A stretch of 44,228 nucleotides of DNA from Roseibium sp. (GCA_017643925.1 JAEPML010000030.1:1-44228), one strand, 5' to 3'; positions 32,003-40,852 are shown, counted from the stretch's first letter. Program-made: numbers and translations. The notes: generated by a model from the letters alone, not told the origin.

Positions 32003-33202
32003 ATGTCGACATTGCGGCTTGAAACCCACGAGGATGTCGGCGCGGTGCTTCGCGAACGCCTTGCTGGCTTCGTGCGGACCTTGCGCGACAACGGTTTCAA
32101 AGTCGGTCTGGCGGAAACCCGCGACGCCTTGCAATTGATACGCACGACCCTCGTCAAGCACCCGAAATCACTCAAGGCGGCTTACCGCTGTCTGTTCTGC
32201 GGGCGACAGTCCGACTGGAAGCGCTTCGATGAACTGTTCGACGCCTATTGGCTGGAACGGGGATTGAAAACGGGGGTCAAGGTAACCGGCTCCAGCCCCA
32301 AGAAAGGCATGAAGACCATCCGCGAATTGATGGATGCGCAAGGTACCAAACAGGAGACCCTCGCTGGTGACGTCGAACGCCAACCCGGTGAAGAGGACGA
32401 AGACAGCGACGACACCCCAACCGGACGGCGAGAGGGCGCCAGCATTGCTGAAAATCTTGGCCAGGTAGACTTCCGCAACATGCAGGACCCGGATGCGCTC
32501 GAAAAGGCGCACGATCTGGCAGAACGTCTTGCCAGGGCCATGCGTGTGCGCCTGACGCGGCGAGACCGCCAAAGGCGCAAGGGACCGCGGCTCGATCTTC
32601 GCAAGACCATTCGGCATTCCATTGCCCATGGCGGCACGCCGATTGAACTCATTCGCAAGGGACCGCGTCACCGGCAACTCCGGCTTGTCATCCTGCTGGA
32701 TGCCTCCGGATCGATGAACAATTATACGAGCGTCTTCACCCGCTTCGTGCATGGCATGCTGGACAATTTCCGGGAGGCTGAAGCCTTTCTTTTTCACACC
32801 CGCCTGGTCCACGTGTCGTCTGCCTTGTCCGAGCGAGATGCGGCACGCGCGCTCGATCGCATGGGACTGATGGCCCAGGGCATCGGCGGCGGCACAAAGA
32901 TCGGAGAGGCACTGGCCGACTTCAATCGCTGGCATGCAGCGCGTGTCATCCATTCCCGGACATGCGTGATTATCCTGTCAGACGGTTACGACACGGGAGA
33001 CCCGGCAGCTCTTGGCGAAGAAATGAAACGCCTCCGGCGTCGTTGCAAACGCATCGTCTGGCTCAACCCGCTCATCGGCTGTGAAGGTTACGAACCGACC
33101 GCAGGCGGAATGCAGGCCGCCCTGCCACATGTCGACCTGTTTGCACCAGCCCACAATCTCGACAGTCTTGCCGCACTCGAACCTTACCTGGCCGAGCTGT
33201 GA
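32003..33202 (+). CDS. coxE: CoxE, von Willebrand A domain protein
   Basis: A 399-residue protein. The C-terminal VWA domain carries the metal-ion-dependent adhesion site DASGS at residues 233-237 (LVILLDASGSMNNYTS), the T/G loop GGGTKIGEAL and the ILSDGYD aspartate. The N-terminal part is the CoxE-specific helical region (REALAGFVRTLRDNGFKVGLAETRDAL) with a highly acidic stretch (GEEDEDSDD). VWA proteins commonly pair with MoxR ATPases, and CoxE acts with CoxD in maturing the Cu-S-Mo site. It follows coxD by 3 bases and precedes coxF. Confidence 0.92.
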   Translation: MSTLRLETHEDVGAVLRERLAGFVRTLRDNGFKVGLAETRDALQLIRTTLVKHPKSLKAAYRCLFCGRQSDWKRFDELFDAYWLERGLKTGVKVTGSSPKKGMKTIRELMDAQGTKQETLAGDVERQPGEEDEDSDDTPTGRREGASIAENLGQVDFRNMQDPDALEKAHDLAERLARAMRVRLTRRDRQRRKGPRLDLRKTIRHSIAHGGTPIELIRKGPRHRQLRLVILLDASGSMNNYTSVFTRFVHGMLDNFREAEAFLFHTRLVHVSSALSERDAARALDRMGLMAQGIGGGTKIGEALADFNRWHAARVIHSRTCVIILSDGYDTGDPAALGEEMKRLRRRCKRIVWLNPLIGCEGYEPTAGGMQAALPHVDLFAPAHNLDSLAALEPYLAEL

Positions 33203-33221
33203 TGCTATGGGAGATGAACTG

Positions 33222-34106
33222 ATGAAACACGCTGTTCCCGATGCAGGATCCCAGGCAGCGCCTGAGCTGACCAGTGACCTGCAGCCACTGATGAGCCGCT
33301 TTCAGAATGCAAGCGAGCCTTATGTACTGGCAACCGTGGTGCGGACCATCTCGGTCACGGCCGCCAAGGCGGGTGCGAAAGCCGTGATCGACCGGGACGG
33401 TGAGATTGTTGGCGGATGGATCGGCGGCGGTTGCGCAAGGGCGGCCGTCATCCGGGCAGCAAGGGCCGCGTTCGAAGACGGAGAAACCCGTTTGATTTCC
33501 CTTCAGCCGGAAGAGTTTCTGGCGGAGCTCGGCGTCAAGGCCGGCGATGAACGCGAGGGCGTGCAATTTGCCAGGAACATGTGCCCCAGCCAGGGCACCA
33601 TGGATATCTTTATTGAACCTGTTTTACCACGGCCCAACCTCGTGATCTGCGGGGCAAGCCCGGTCGCACTGGCGCTTGCCCGGCAGGCCCCGACGATCGG
33701 GTTCGACATCACGATATGCGCACCTTCCGAGGATCATCCGGCCTTTCCAGGTCAGGGAAGATTGCTCGATGGCTACGGTCTCGATGCAACCGGCAACGCC
33801 GACAACTACGTCATCTTGTCCACGCAGGGGCGCGGTGATCTTGCTGCGCTTGAAGCGATGGTCGAACAGCGCGCGAAACATATTGGCTTCGTCGGCAGCC
33901 GACGCAAGATTGCTGCGCTCAAGGCAAAACTGTCCGAAAAAGGCGTTGAGACGCAGAAACTTGAGCGTATTCAGGGACCTGCCGGGCTTGATCTCGGCGC
34001 GATAACCCCTGAAGAAATCGCCCTTTCGATCCTCGCGGAGCTGGTTCAGATCAGGCGCCAGGACCAGCGGGTTGCCGCGACAGATAACACCCCGTCAAAC
34101 GATTGA
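33222..34106 (+). CDS. coxF: CoxF, XdhC/CoxI-family maturation protein
   Basis: A 294-residue XdhC-like protein. The N-terminal domain (about 10-80) contains YVLATVVRTISVTAAKAGAKAVIDRDGEIVGGWIGGGC, typical of XdhC/CoxI proteins that carry or sulfurate molybdenum cofactor. The C-terminal Rossmann domain contains LVICGASPVALALARQAP and HIGFVGSRRKIAALK. CoxF and CoxI help copper/sulfur delivery in carboxydotrophs. The ribosome binding site GGGAG (33209-33213) sits 8 bases before ATG 33222 (MKHAVPDAGSQ), so this Met is preferred to the ATG at 33207 or the longer frame starting inside coxE. Named CoxF by position between CoxE and CoxG. Confidence 0.85.
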   Translation: MKHAVPDAGSQAAPELTSDLQPLMSRFQNASEPYVLATVVRTISVTAAKAGAKAVIDRDGEIVGGWIGGGCARAAVIRAARAAFEDGETRLISLQPEEFLAELGVKAGDEREGVQFARNMCPSQGTMDIFIEPVLPRPNLVICGASPVALALARQAPTIGFDITICAPSEDHPAFPGQGRLLDGYGLDATGNADNYVILSTQGRGDLAALEAMVEQRAKHIGFVGSRRKIAALKAKLSEKGVETQKLERIQGPAGLDLGAITPEEIALSILAELVQIRRQDQRVAATDNTPSND

Positions 34107-34128
34107 ATCCATACCGGAGATTGACCCC

Positions 34129-34686
34129 ATGCAAATGACAGACAGCCAGCGGATCGAGGCATCGCGCGAAAAGGTCTGGGAAGCCCTGAATGACCCTGAA
34201 GTTCTGAAAGCCTCCATTCCCGGCTGCGAAGAACTCACGAAGAATTCCGACACGGAACTGGAAGCCAAGGTCAAACTCAAGGTTGGACCGGTCAAGGCGA
34301 CCTTTGGCGGAAAAGTTACACTGAATGATCTTGATCCACCCAACGGCTACACGATCGAAGGCGAAGGTTCCGGTGGCGTTGCGGGCTTTGCCCGCGGAGC
34401 TGCAAAGGTCAGCCTGGAGGAAGATGGGCCTGACGCAACGATCCTGACCTACGAGGTCGATGCAAAGATCGGCGGCAAACTCGCCCAGCTCGGCTCGCGC
34501 CTGATTGACAGCACGGCCAAACGCCTCGCCGGCGAGTTCTTCACCAATTTCGGGGAGCACGTTGCCCCAAGCGCACCTGAAGCGGAAGTTGTCGAAGCCG
34601 AAGCGGCAGATGCACCGGCGGAGAAAAAAGGCTGGCTCGGCGGATTGTTCGGTGGCGGCAAGAAAGAGGAAGAGGTTGTCGGCTGA
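34129..34686 (+). CDS. coxG: CoxG, SRPBCC-fold CO dehydrogenase accessory protein
   Basis: A 185-residue protein with an SRPBCC (START-like) lipid-binding fold: SQRIEASREKVWEALNDPEVLKASIPGCEEL at the start, then EAKVKLKVGPVKATFGGKVTL and TYEVDAKIGGKLAQLGSRLIDSTAKRLAGEFF. This is the COXG family, thought to recruit the enzyme to the membrane and pass electrons through quinone. The acidic Ala/Pro/Glu-rich tail (EAEVVEAEAADAPAEK) ends in KKGWLGGLFGGGKKEE, a short amphipathic, glycine-rich patch that could touch the membrane. The start at ATG 34129 follows CCGGAGA; the longer frame overlaps coxF. An unrecognised small membrane protein follows. Confidence 0.92.
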   Translation: MQMTDSQRIEASREKVWEALNDPEVLKASIPGCEELTKNSDTELEAKVKLKVGPVKATFGGKVTLNDLDPPNGYTIEGEGSGGVAGFARGAAKVSLEEDGPDATILTYEVDAKIGGKLAQLGSRLIDSTAKRLAGEFFTNFGEHVAPSAPEAEVVEAEAADAPAEKKGWLGGLFGGGKKEEEVVG

Positions 34687-34745
34687 TCCGGCTCGTTCGG
34701 AGCAGGACATATGTTACCTTGAATGACTTGGGAGGAATTGCAGTT

Positions 34746-34931
34746 ATGACATTTGCCCTTGAACGGCCAGCTTCGATCATGGAGCAGATCCGGCAAGACC
34801 CATCTTTGATGCTTGCGCTTGGAACCGGCTCGCTTCTGACTGCATTCCTGCTGGTTGCCCATGCCTGCTGCATCGGATTGGCAGAACAGCATTTCGCACC
34901 GCTTCTGCAGATCTGCAGCACGATCGGCTGA
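34746..34931 (+). CDS. 61-residue one-helix membrane protein, unrecognised
   Basis: I do not recognise this protein. A very strong ribosome binding site GGGAGGAA (34730-34737) precedes ATG 34746, which argues for real translation. The protein MTFALERPASIMEQIRQDPS is an N-terminal cytoplasmic-style stretch. It is followed by one hydrophobic segment (LMLALGTGSLLTAFLLVAHA, about residues 21-40) and a C-terminal tail with Cys residues (CCIGLAEQHFAPLLQIC). It lies 59 bases after coxG on the same strand and closes the cluster. A role as a membrane partner of CoxG or CoxMSL is possible but is inference from position only. The alternative start TTG 34719 adds nine residues before the better ribosome binding site. 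Confidence 0.6.
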   Translation: MTFALERPASIMEQIRQDPSLMLALGTGSLLTAFLLVAHACCIGLAEQHFAPLLQICSTIG

Positions 34932-34964
34932 ACAGACACCTTGGTGTCCACCACATGGCGAATA

Positions 34965-34986
34965 GTCCCGGCCTGAGTGCCGGGAC
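34965..34986. repeat. REP-like palindrome, stem GTCCCGGC
   Basis: GTCCCGGC (34965-34972), loop CTGAGT, GCCGGGAC (34979-34986). The stem is identical to that at 5111-5131, about 30 kb away. It lies between convergent gene groups and may also work as a transcription stop. Confidence 0.65.
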
Positions 34987-35036
34987 AGCAAGACAAGCTT
35001 TAAAAGCTGAAGCGATACACGAACTCCAATTAGCCG

Positions 35037-35867
35037 TCAGAGCTTGGTAATTCCATTGAGAATTTCCAGAGTTGCCCGTTTCATTGCAGGCATCGGACCC
35101 TTCAAAATTTCAATCCGGTCAAAGACGTCCGGCCTGTCATTTAAGACCTGCCTCAGCGAATTGCCGAATGTCTGACGCAATTCGGTGCCAAGGTTGAATT
35201 TGCAGATGCGTGTTTCCCTTGCAAGCTTCCGGCGAATTTCAGGTGGAATGCCGCTACCGCCGTGAAGGACAAGCGGTTTTGAGGTGACCTGTTCGATTGC
35301 GGACAAGGCGTTGAAATCAATGCCGTCTGTCTTTTCCGTCTGGAGGTGGACGTTGCCGACCGAAATGGCAATCGCGTCAGCGCCGCTTTCGCGATCAAAC
35401 CGGGCAGCTTCCTCCGGGTCCGTATAGGCCGAAGCAGCGCCTTCCGCATAGCCCACAAACCCGACCTCGCCTTCCACCGAAACGCCGGCGGCATGCGCCT
35501 CTTCTGCCAGACCCGCAGTCAACTCGACATTCTCCGAAATCGGCAATCGCGACCCGTCAAACATCACCGAAGTGAAACCGTGGTCGATGCCGGCCCGGCA
35601 ATCGTCAACCGAGTAGCCGTGATCGAGGTGGCACACAACGGGCACCTGCGCCTGGTCGGCAAGATGGCGCAGCATCTTGCCAATCACTGGTACCGGCGTG
35701 TGGGCCCGGCACCCCGGGCCAGCCTGCAGGATCACCGGGCAATCGGCTTCTTCAGCCGCCTCAACGAAAGCAAGGGCGTCCTCCCATCCCAGGACCACGA
35801 GCCCGGCCAGCGCGTACCCTTCCTGAACCGCCGGCTGCAGGACTTCGGCGAGCGAAACTGCCGTCAT
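35037..35867 (-). CDS. class II aldolase, IolJ/fructose-bisphosphate aldolase family
   Basis: A 276-residue zinc-dependent aldolase. It has VPVVCHLDHGYSVDDCRAGIDHGFTSVMFDGS with the HxDH zinc region (about 75-106), GVSVEGEVGFVGY (metal-binding Glu) and SKPLVLHGGSGIPPE (His and phosphate-binding Gly). The neighbourhood (iolB, iolC, iolD) suggests it splits 2-deoxy-5-keto-D-gluconate 6-phosphate, the IolJ step, to DHAP and malonate semialdehyde. Many alphaproteobacteria use a distant aldolase or a fusion for this step. It overlaps iolB by 4 bases (ATGA). A generic tagatose- or fructose-bisphosphate role cannot be excluded. Confidence 0.85.
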   Translation of the reverse strand: MTAVSLAEVLQPAVQEGYALAGLVVLGWEDALAFVEAAEEADCPVILQAGPGCRAHTPVPVIGKMLRHLADQAQVPVVCHLDHGYSVDDCRAGIDHGFTSVMFDGSRLPISENVELTAGLAEEAHAAGVSVEGEVGFVGYAEGAASAYTDPEEAARFDRESGADAIAISVGNVHLQTEKTDGIDFNALSAIEQVTSKPLVLHGGSGIPPEIRRKLARETRICKFNLGTELRQTFGNSLRQVLNDRPDVFDRIEILKGPMPAMKRATLEILNGITKL

Positions 35868-36706
35868 TTGAACTTTGCGATCATGTCTTTGATGCCGGGA
35901 ATGGTCTCGATCTGCCAGGCGTGGTCCGGCTGGAAATACTGGACCAGGGAGCGCTGGGACAGGCCACCGAGAATGGTGAAATAATACATCTCGTAGCCGG
36001 GTGCGACGACACAGGGGTGATACCCCTTGTCGAGCACGATCGTTGACCCGTCGACGATGTGGTAGGCATCTCCAACCTTGCCATCCTCACGCTGAACCAG
36101 CTGCATTCCGAACCCGTTGTCGGGCTTGAAGCGGAAATTGTAGGTTTCGTCGTGCCTGGACTCTTCGGGGAGCCGATCGGTGTCATGCTTGTGCGGCGGA
36201 AAGCCGGACCAGCCACCCTGCCCGACCGTGAAGAGTTCGGAGACCAGCAGGCGGCCAACCTTGTCGTGGTACTTGGTGCCGAGGATATGCTTGATCTTGC
36301 GGTGGGTCTTGGTGTCATCCGAGCCGTATTGAACCAGATCGATGTCGGCCGTACGAACATCGAAGGGTTCCAGCACCTTGTCGTATTTCGCACCGGCAAT
36401 GAACACCTCGGCCTCTTCGCTGACGCAGACAAGCTGCGCCTTTGCACCTGTCGGGACATAAACGCCTTCAGGCTCCCCGTCCCAGACATCAGCGCCGCGA
36501 TTGCCAAGTCCGTCGAAGGAAACGCCCTCAACGGACACATCCACGCTGCCGGTGGCCGGGACAATGCAGGTTTCGTAGCCCGGGACGGCATATTCGAAAG
36601 CCTGGCCACGCTTCAGCTTGACGATGTTGAAATAGTTCAACGGAACCTTGCTGTCCTCGACATTGATGATGGGTTCGTTCTTGTTGTCGTAGGGCGGGAA
36701 ATGCAT
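35864..36706 (-). CDS. iolB: 5-deoxy-glucuronate isomerase
   Basis: A 280-residue double-cupin protein of the KduI/IolB family that converts 5-deoxy-D-glucuronate to 2-deoxy-5-keto-D-gluconate. Motifs are SGFPPHKHDTDRLPEESRHDETYNFRFKP (metal-binding His/Glu set, about 168-196) and GYHPCVVAPGYEMYYFTILGG. The length is normal. It is the third gene of the minus-strand iolD-C-B-aldolase run, 10 bases after iolC and overlapping the aldolase start. Confidence 0.95.
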   Translation of the reverse strand: MHFPPYDNKNEPIINVEDSKVPLNYFNIVKLKRGQAFEYAVPGYETCIVPATGSVDVSVEGVSFDGLGNRGADVWDGEPEGVYVPTGAKAQLVCVSEEAEVFIAGAKYDKVLEPFDVRTADIDLVQYGSDDTKTHRKIKHILGTKYHDKVGRLLVSELFTVGQGGWSGFPPHKHDTDRLPEESRHDETYNFRFKPDNGFGMQLVQREDGKVGDAYHIVDGSTIVLDKGYHPCVVAPGYEMYYFTILGGLSQRSLVQYFQPDHAWQIETIPGIKDMIAKFK

Positions 36707-36716
36707 GACAGCCTCC

Positions 36717-37691
36717 TCAGGTCTGCGGAGCGGTATTGTTGTTCAGGAATTCGTCAAGTTCTGCCGGTGTCGGCATGGCAGGCGCACAGCCAATGCGGGA
36801 GACCACCATTGCGGCAGCGGCAGATCCTGCCAGGACTGCCTGCCTCAGCGTCTTTCCGGTCGCCAGCCCGGCCATCAAGGATGCCATGAAGGCATCACCT
36901 GCGCCCATCGGCTTGATCGCCTCGACACGGAAGATCCCGGTCTCAAATGAGCCGTCACGGGAAAAGACAACGGATCCCTTCTCCCCCATCTTGTAGACGA
37001 CGACGGTGTCGCCCTGTCCCAGTTCAGCGGCCAGACGCCTGCCGTCGTCATGCGTGCCGTTGGCCACCACGGCAAACTCGTCGTCGTTGCCGACAACAAT
37101 GTCGGAAGCTTCGATGGCCGCGCGGTATGTCTCGGCAGCCTCGTGACTGCTCACCCAGGAGTAAGGCCGGTAATCGAGATCAAGAACCACGGTGGCTCCT
37201 TTGTTGCGGGCATGTTCCATGGCGCGCAGGGTGGCGCTTCGCGATGGATTGCCTGCAAGCGCCGTCCCCGTCACGATCAGGGCATCGTAGTTTTCAAAGT
37301 CGACACCCAGAACCTGTTCTTCGCTCATCAGAAGATCGGACGCATTGTTGCGGTAGAGCGTGTTCTGGGTGTTCTCGATTCGCGTTTCCGTCACCGCAAG
37401 AGACGTGCGCGACTCGCCCTCCAGAACACGGACATGTCGAGCGTCGATACCGTATCTTTCCAGTTCGTTGCGCACGAAACGCCCCACCGCGTCCTGCGAC
37501 ACACAGCTCAGGAGGCCGGTTGCAAGCCCGTGGCGGGCGAGACCGGCCGCGATGTTGCCGGAAGACCCACCAAGTGCAGTGGAGAAACCGGTCGCATTCT
37601 CGACCTCGGTGCCGGGCGGATCGGCATAGAGATCCATTCCGGCTCGGCCAAGAACGAGAAACTTTGACTTGGGCGAGAGAGCAGCCGCCAT
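36717..37691 (-). CDS. iolC: 5-dehydro-2-deoxygluconokinase
   Basis: A 324-residue PfkB-family kinase that phosphorylates 2-deoxy-5-keto-D-gluconate. It has KFLVLGRAGMDLYADPPGTEVENATGFSTALGGSSGNIA at the start, which is characteristic of IolC, and the catalytic MGAGDAF motif at residues 262-268. In some alphaproteobacteria IolC is fused to a C-terminal DUF2090 aldolase domain; here the kinase is alone and a separate aldolase gene is present downstream. The start codon lies one base after the iolD stop. Confidence 0.95.
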   Translation of the reverse strand: MAAALSPKSKFLVLGRAGMDLYADPPGTEVENATGFSTALGGSSGNIAAGLARHGLATGLLSCVSQDAVGRFVRNELERYGIDARHVRVLEGESRTSLAVTETRIENTQNTLYRNNASDLLMSEEQVLGVDFENYDALIVTGTALAGNPSRSATLRAMEHARNKGATVVLDLDYRPYSWVSSHEAAETYRAAIEASDIVVGNDDEFAVVANGTHDDGRRLAAELGQGDTVVVYKMGEKGSVVFSRDGSFETGIFRVEAIKPMGAGDAFMASLMAGLATGKTLRQAVLAGSAAAAMVVSRIGCAPAMPTPAELDEFLNNNTAPQT

Positions 37692-37692
37692 G

Positions 37693-39573
37693 TCAGACGC
37701 CTTTTCTCTGGTCTACGCGGCCGGCTTCCCAGTCTTCATGGGCCTGGCGCACGCGATCGCTCGTCGAGACTTGCGGCGTGCCGACCTCCCACCCGGTGTG
37801 CCCTTCCTGGGTCCAGCCTTCGAAAGCGTCGACCTGAAGCGAGATCACATAGGTGCGGTCCGATTGCTTGGCCCGGCCGAAGGCCTCCTTGAGTTCATCA
37901 ATCGAATGAACGGTCTCCGCGTTGGCGCCCATTGCACGGGCATGGGATTCGAAATCGACGGCGAAGGGTTCCACCGCAATCCGGCAATCGGAAATCAGGT
38001 TGTTGAAGGATTCATTGCCTGAATTGTTCTGAAGCTTGTTGATGACGGCAAAGCCGCCATTGTCGCAGACGACAATGATCATCTTGGTTCCGGCCAGGAC
38101 CGAGGAATAGATGTCGGAATTCATCAGCATGTAGGAACCGTCCCCAACGAAGACGATGGTGTCCCGGTCCGGGTAGTCTTCCTGATGCCCCATGCGAGCA
38201 CCCCAGCCACCGGCAATCTCGTAGCCCATGCAGGAGAAACCGAATTCCACATCGACGCTGCCAAGCGACTTTGTGCGCCAGTTGGCCGTCACTTCAGCCG
38301 GTAGGCCGCCGGCGGCAGCCACGACGCGGTCGTCTTCGTCACATTCGTCGTTGATCGCGCCAATGACCTGCGCATAGGACATCGGCCGGTTGCTGCCGTC
38401 CGTGCGGGTTGTAGACATGTTTTCCGACAGGTATTCATCCCAGGCCTTGCGTTCGCCGGCAGCCTTGTCCAGCCAGCTCCCGGGTGCGGTATAGCTGCCA
38501 AGCGCGTCGGAAAGGCTGGGGATCGTGAGTTTTGCATCCCCGACGACCGGGATTGAACGATGCTTGCCCGCATCATGGCGCCCGACATTGATCGAAACGA
38601 TCTGGGCATCCTTTGCAAATGCTGTCCAGGAACCGGTCGTGAAGTCCTGCAGGCGCGTGCCGATCGCAAGGATCACGTCCGCGTCCCTGGCAAGATTGTT
38701 GGCCGAATTTGAACCGGTCACGCCGATCGGTCCGCAATTGAGATCATCCCCGTAAAGCAGGTTTGCGCGGCCAGCTATGGTCTCGACCACCGGGATCCTG
38801 TGCCTGTCGGCAAAGGCCTTCAACTCACGGGTCGCCATGGAATATTGAACGCCACCACCGGCAATGATCAGAGGACGCTCCGCGGACTTCAGACGCTCCG
38901 CTGCCGTTTCCAGCTCACGCGCATCCGCGTGTTGACGCCGCAGATAGTGGGTCTTCGGTTCAAAGAAGACTTCCGGATAGTCGTAGGCCCAACCCTGCAC
39001 ATCCTGCGGCAGGCCCAGGAAGACCGGACCGCAATCCGCCGGATCCACCAGCGTGCTGATGGCAACCGGCAGGGACTGGAGCAGCTGGGCCGGATGGGTA
39101 ATCCGGTCCCAGTAGCGTGTAACGCTCTTGAAGGCGTCATTGACCGAAAGCGACGGATTGCCCGGATGCTCCACCTGCTGAAGAACCGGGTCCGGCAGAC
39201 GGGTTACAAAGGCGTCACCGGACAGCATCAGCAACGGCAGGCGGTTGGTATGGGCAATCCCGGCAGAGGTCAGCATGTTGGTCGTGCCGGGGCCAGCCGA
39301 TGTCGTGGCGAACATGAACCGGCGGCGCAGCTGCTGCTTGGCAAAACCAACGGCCGCCATGGCCATCGACTGCTCGTTCTGCCCGCGATAGAGAGGCAAC
39401 TCCTCACGATGATTGTAGAGAGCCTCACCGAGGCAGGTCACATTGCCATGACCGAATATGCCGAATCCTCCGGCACATAACCTCGCCGTCTTGCCGTCAA
39501 TTTCGACATGTTGGGCTGCCAGATAACGGACAAGTGCCTGAGCCATCGTCAGGCGAAGCGTCTTCTCGGCCAT
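37693..39573 (-). CDS. iolD: 3D-(3,5/4)-trihydroxycyclohexane-1,2-dione acylhydrolase
   Basis: A 626-residue thiamine-diphosphate enzyme that opens the inositol-derived ring to give 5-deoxy-glucuronate. The ThDP activating glutamate is Glu67 in LYRGQNEQSMAMAAVGFAKQ. The metal/ThDP motif GDGSYMLMNSDIYSS lies near residue 480, with GFSCMGYEIAGGWGARMG before it. MAEKTLRLTMAQALVRYL is preferred as the start (39573) because the AGGAGG-like sequence sits only two bases before the alternative ATG 39582. It is the first gene of the minus-strand iol operon, and its promoter faces the operator at 39656-39675. Confidence 0.95.
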   Translation of the reverse strand: MAEKTLRLTMAQALVRYLAAQHVEIDGKTARLCAGGFGIFGHGNVTCLGEALYNHREELPLYRGQNEQSMAMAAVGFAKQQLRRRFMFATTSAGPGTTNMLTSAGIAHTNRLPLLMLSGDAFVTRLPDPVLQQVEHPGNPSLSVNDAFKSVTRYWDRITHPAQLLQSLPVAISTLVDPADCGPVFLGLPQDVQGWAYDYPEVFFEPKTHYLRRQHADARELETAAERLKSAERPLIIAGGGVQYSMATRELKAFADRHRIPVVETIAGRANLLYGDDLNCGPIGVTGSNSANNLARDADVILAIGTRLQDFTTGSWTAFAKDAQIVSINVGRHDAGKHRSIPVVGDAKLTIPSLSDALGSYTAPGSWLDKAAGERKAWDEYLSENMSTTRTDGSNRPMSYAQVIGAINDECDEDDRVVAAAGGLPAEVTANWRTKSLGSVDVEFGFSCMGYEIAGGWGARMGHQEDYPDRDTIVFVGDGSYMLMNSDIYSSVLAGTKMIIVVCDNGGFAVINKLQNNSGNESFNNLISDCRIAVEPFAVDFESHARAMGANAETVHSIDELKEAFGRAKQSDRTYVISLQVDAFEGWTQEGHTGWEVGTPQVSTSDRVRQAHEDWEAGRVDQRKGV

Positions 39574-39624
39574 GAGCCTCATTTCCTCCAGGAAAGCAAA
39601 TTACAAGTTCGGGCCCACGGCCTC

Positions 39625-39653
39625 TTGACTGTGAAAGCTAATGGGTGTTTAGC
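39625..39653 (+). promoter_or_regulatory. candidate promoter for the plus-strand inositol genes
   Basis: TTGACT (39625-39630), a 17-bp spacer, and TTTAGC (39648-39653) are followed directly by the palindromic operator. Binding there would block the transcription start. The -10 is imperfect. Confidence 0.4.
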
Positions 39654-39655
39654 TA

Positions 39656-39675
39656 TTTTGCAAGCGGTTGCAAAA
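39656..39675. promoter_or_regulatory. LacI-family operator 1
   Basis: TTTTGCAAGCGGTTGCAAAA: a 20-bp palindrome with TTGCAA arms. It lies in the divergent region between iolD and the first dehydrogenase, 15 bases before the latter's start. The same arms recur at 44006-44021. The LacI regulator at 42922-43932 is the probable ligand. Confidence 0.8.
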
Positions 39676-39690
39676 AAGGATCAAAAACGC

Positions 39691-40812
39691 ATGGAAAAAC
39701 GCGAACTGGGAATCGGCATTGTCGGTGGCGGCTACATGGGAAAAGCCCATGCCGTGGCAATGCATTCCGTCGGCGCCGTTTTTGACACCGCATTGCGCCC
39801 GCGGCTGGAAATGGTTTGCACGACCACTCCTGAAGGCGCTGCCCGAAAGGCCGATGAGCTCGGATTCGCAAGATCGACGGCAGACTGGACGGAACTCGTT
39901 ACGGATCCGCGCGTGGAAGCGATCGTGATTGCCTCGCCGCAAGCCACTCATCTGGAGGTCTCGAAGGCGGCATTCGAACTGAACAAACCGGTCTTCTGCG
40001 AAAAGCCGCTTGGCCGCAACCTGGATGAAAGCCGTCAGATGACTGCAGCCGCCGAAAAAGCCGGCGCCGTCAACATGGTCGGCTTCAACTATATCCGCAC
40101 GCCTGCCTCGCAGCTTGCGCGTGAGATCATCGCGTCGGGCGAGATCGGCGAGGTCACCTATTTGCGCGGCGAGCACACGGAAGACTTCTATGCGGACCCT
40201 GCCCTGCCCGGAACCTGGCGCGCGCAGGGCCGCGCGAATGGCACGATGGGTGATCTTTCCCCGCATATCATCAATGCGACACAGGCGCTGGCCGGCCCCA
40301 TGGAGCGCGTCCTCGCGGAAATCGAGACCGTGGTGCAGGAACGTCCCTCGGACAACGGCATGATGACCGTCACCAATGACGATCACGCCCAGATCATGTG
40401 CCGCTTTGCGTCCGGCGCCCTTGGCGCGCTCTATGTCAGCCGCACGGCCTTCGGTCGCAAAATGGGCTACGCCTACGACATTTACGGCACCAAGGGCGCC
40501 ATTCGCTTCGACCAGGAAGACCAGAATGCGCTCTGGCTCTACGAGGGCAATCAGAACCCTGCCCGAGAGGGATTCAAGAAGATCTTGACCGGGCCCAACC
40601 ACCCCGACTACGTGAACTTCTGCCTGGGACCGGGTCATGGCACCGGCTACCAGGACCAGATCATCATCGAGGCCAAGGATTTCCTGACGGCCATCGAAAC
40701 CGGCACCTCAATCTGGCCCAGCTTTCGGGACGGGCTCTATGTGAACCAGGTCGTCGAAGCCGCCTGGCGCTCGCACGAAACCAAGAGCTGGACTAATCTT
40801 GACGACGTCTAG
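39691..40812 (+). CDS. Gfo/Idh/MocA-family dehydrogenase (inositol-type)
   Basis: A 373-residue NAD(P)-dependent oxidoreductase. The Rossmann N-terminus has GIGIVGGGYMGKAHAVAMHS (GxGxxG). The EKP motif is in FELNKPVFCEKPLGRNLDES, and the C-terminal domain carries MGDLSPHIINATQALAGP with the conserved His. Position between iolD and a TIM-barrel enzyme, under a shared operator, suggests it oxidises an inositol isomer (myo- or scyllo-) at C2. It does not match a single known IolG or IolX by eye, so no symbol is given. The start at ATG 39691 fits AAGGA 12 bases before; the longer frame from 39508 overlaps iolD antisense. Confidence 0.9.
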   Translation: MEKRELGIGIVGGGYMGKAHAVAMHSVGAVFDTALRPRLEMVCTTTPEGAARKADELGFARSTADWTELVTDPRVEAIVIASPQATHLEVSKAAFELNKPVFCEKPLGRNLDESRQMTAAAEKAGAVNMVGFNYIRTPASQLAREIIASGEIGEVTYLRGEHTEDFYADPALPGTWRAQGRANGTMGDLSPHIINATQALAGPMERVLAEIETVVQERPSDNGMMTVTNDDHAQIMCRFASGALGALYVSRTAFGRKMGYAYDIYGTKGAIRFDQEDQNALWLYEGNQNPAREGFKKILTGPNHPDYVNFCLGPGHGTGYQDQIIIEAKDFLTAIETGTSIWPSFRDGLYVNQVVEAAWRSHETKSWTNLDDV

Positions 40813-40852
40813 GCCAAGGCCGGGCGTTGTCGCTTTTTCGGAAAACAAAAAG

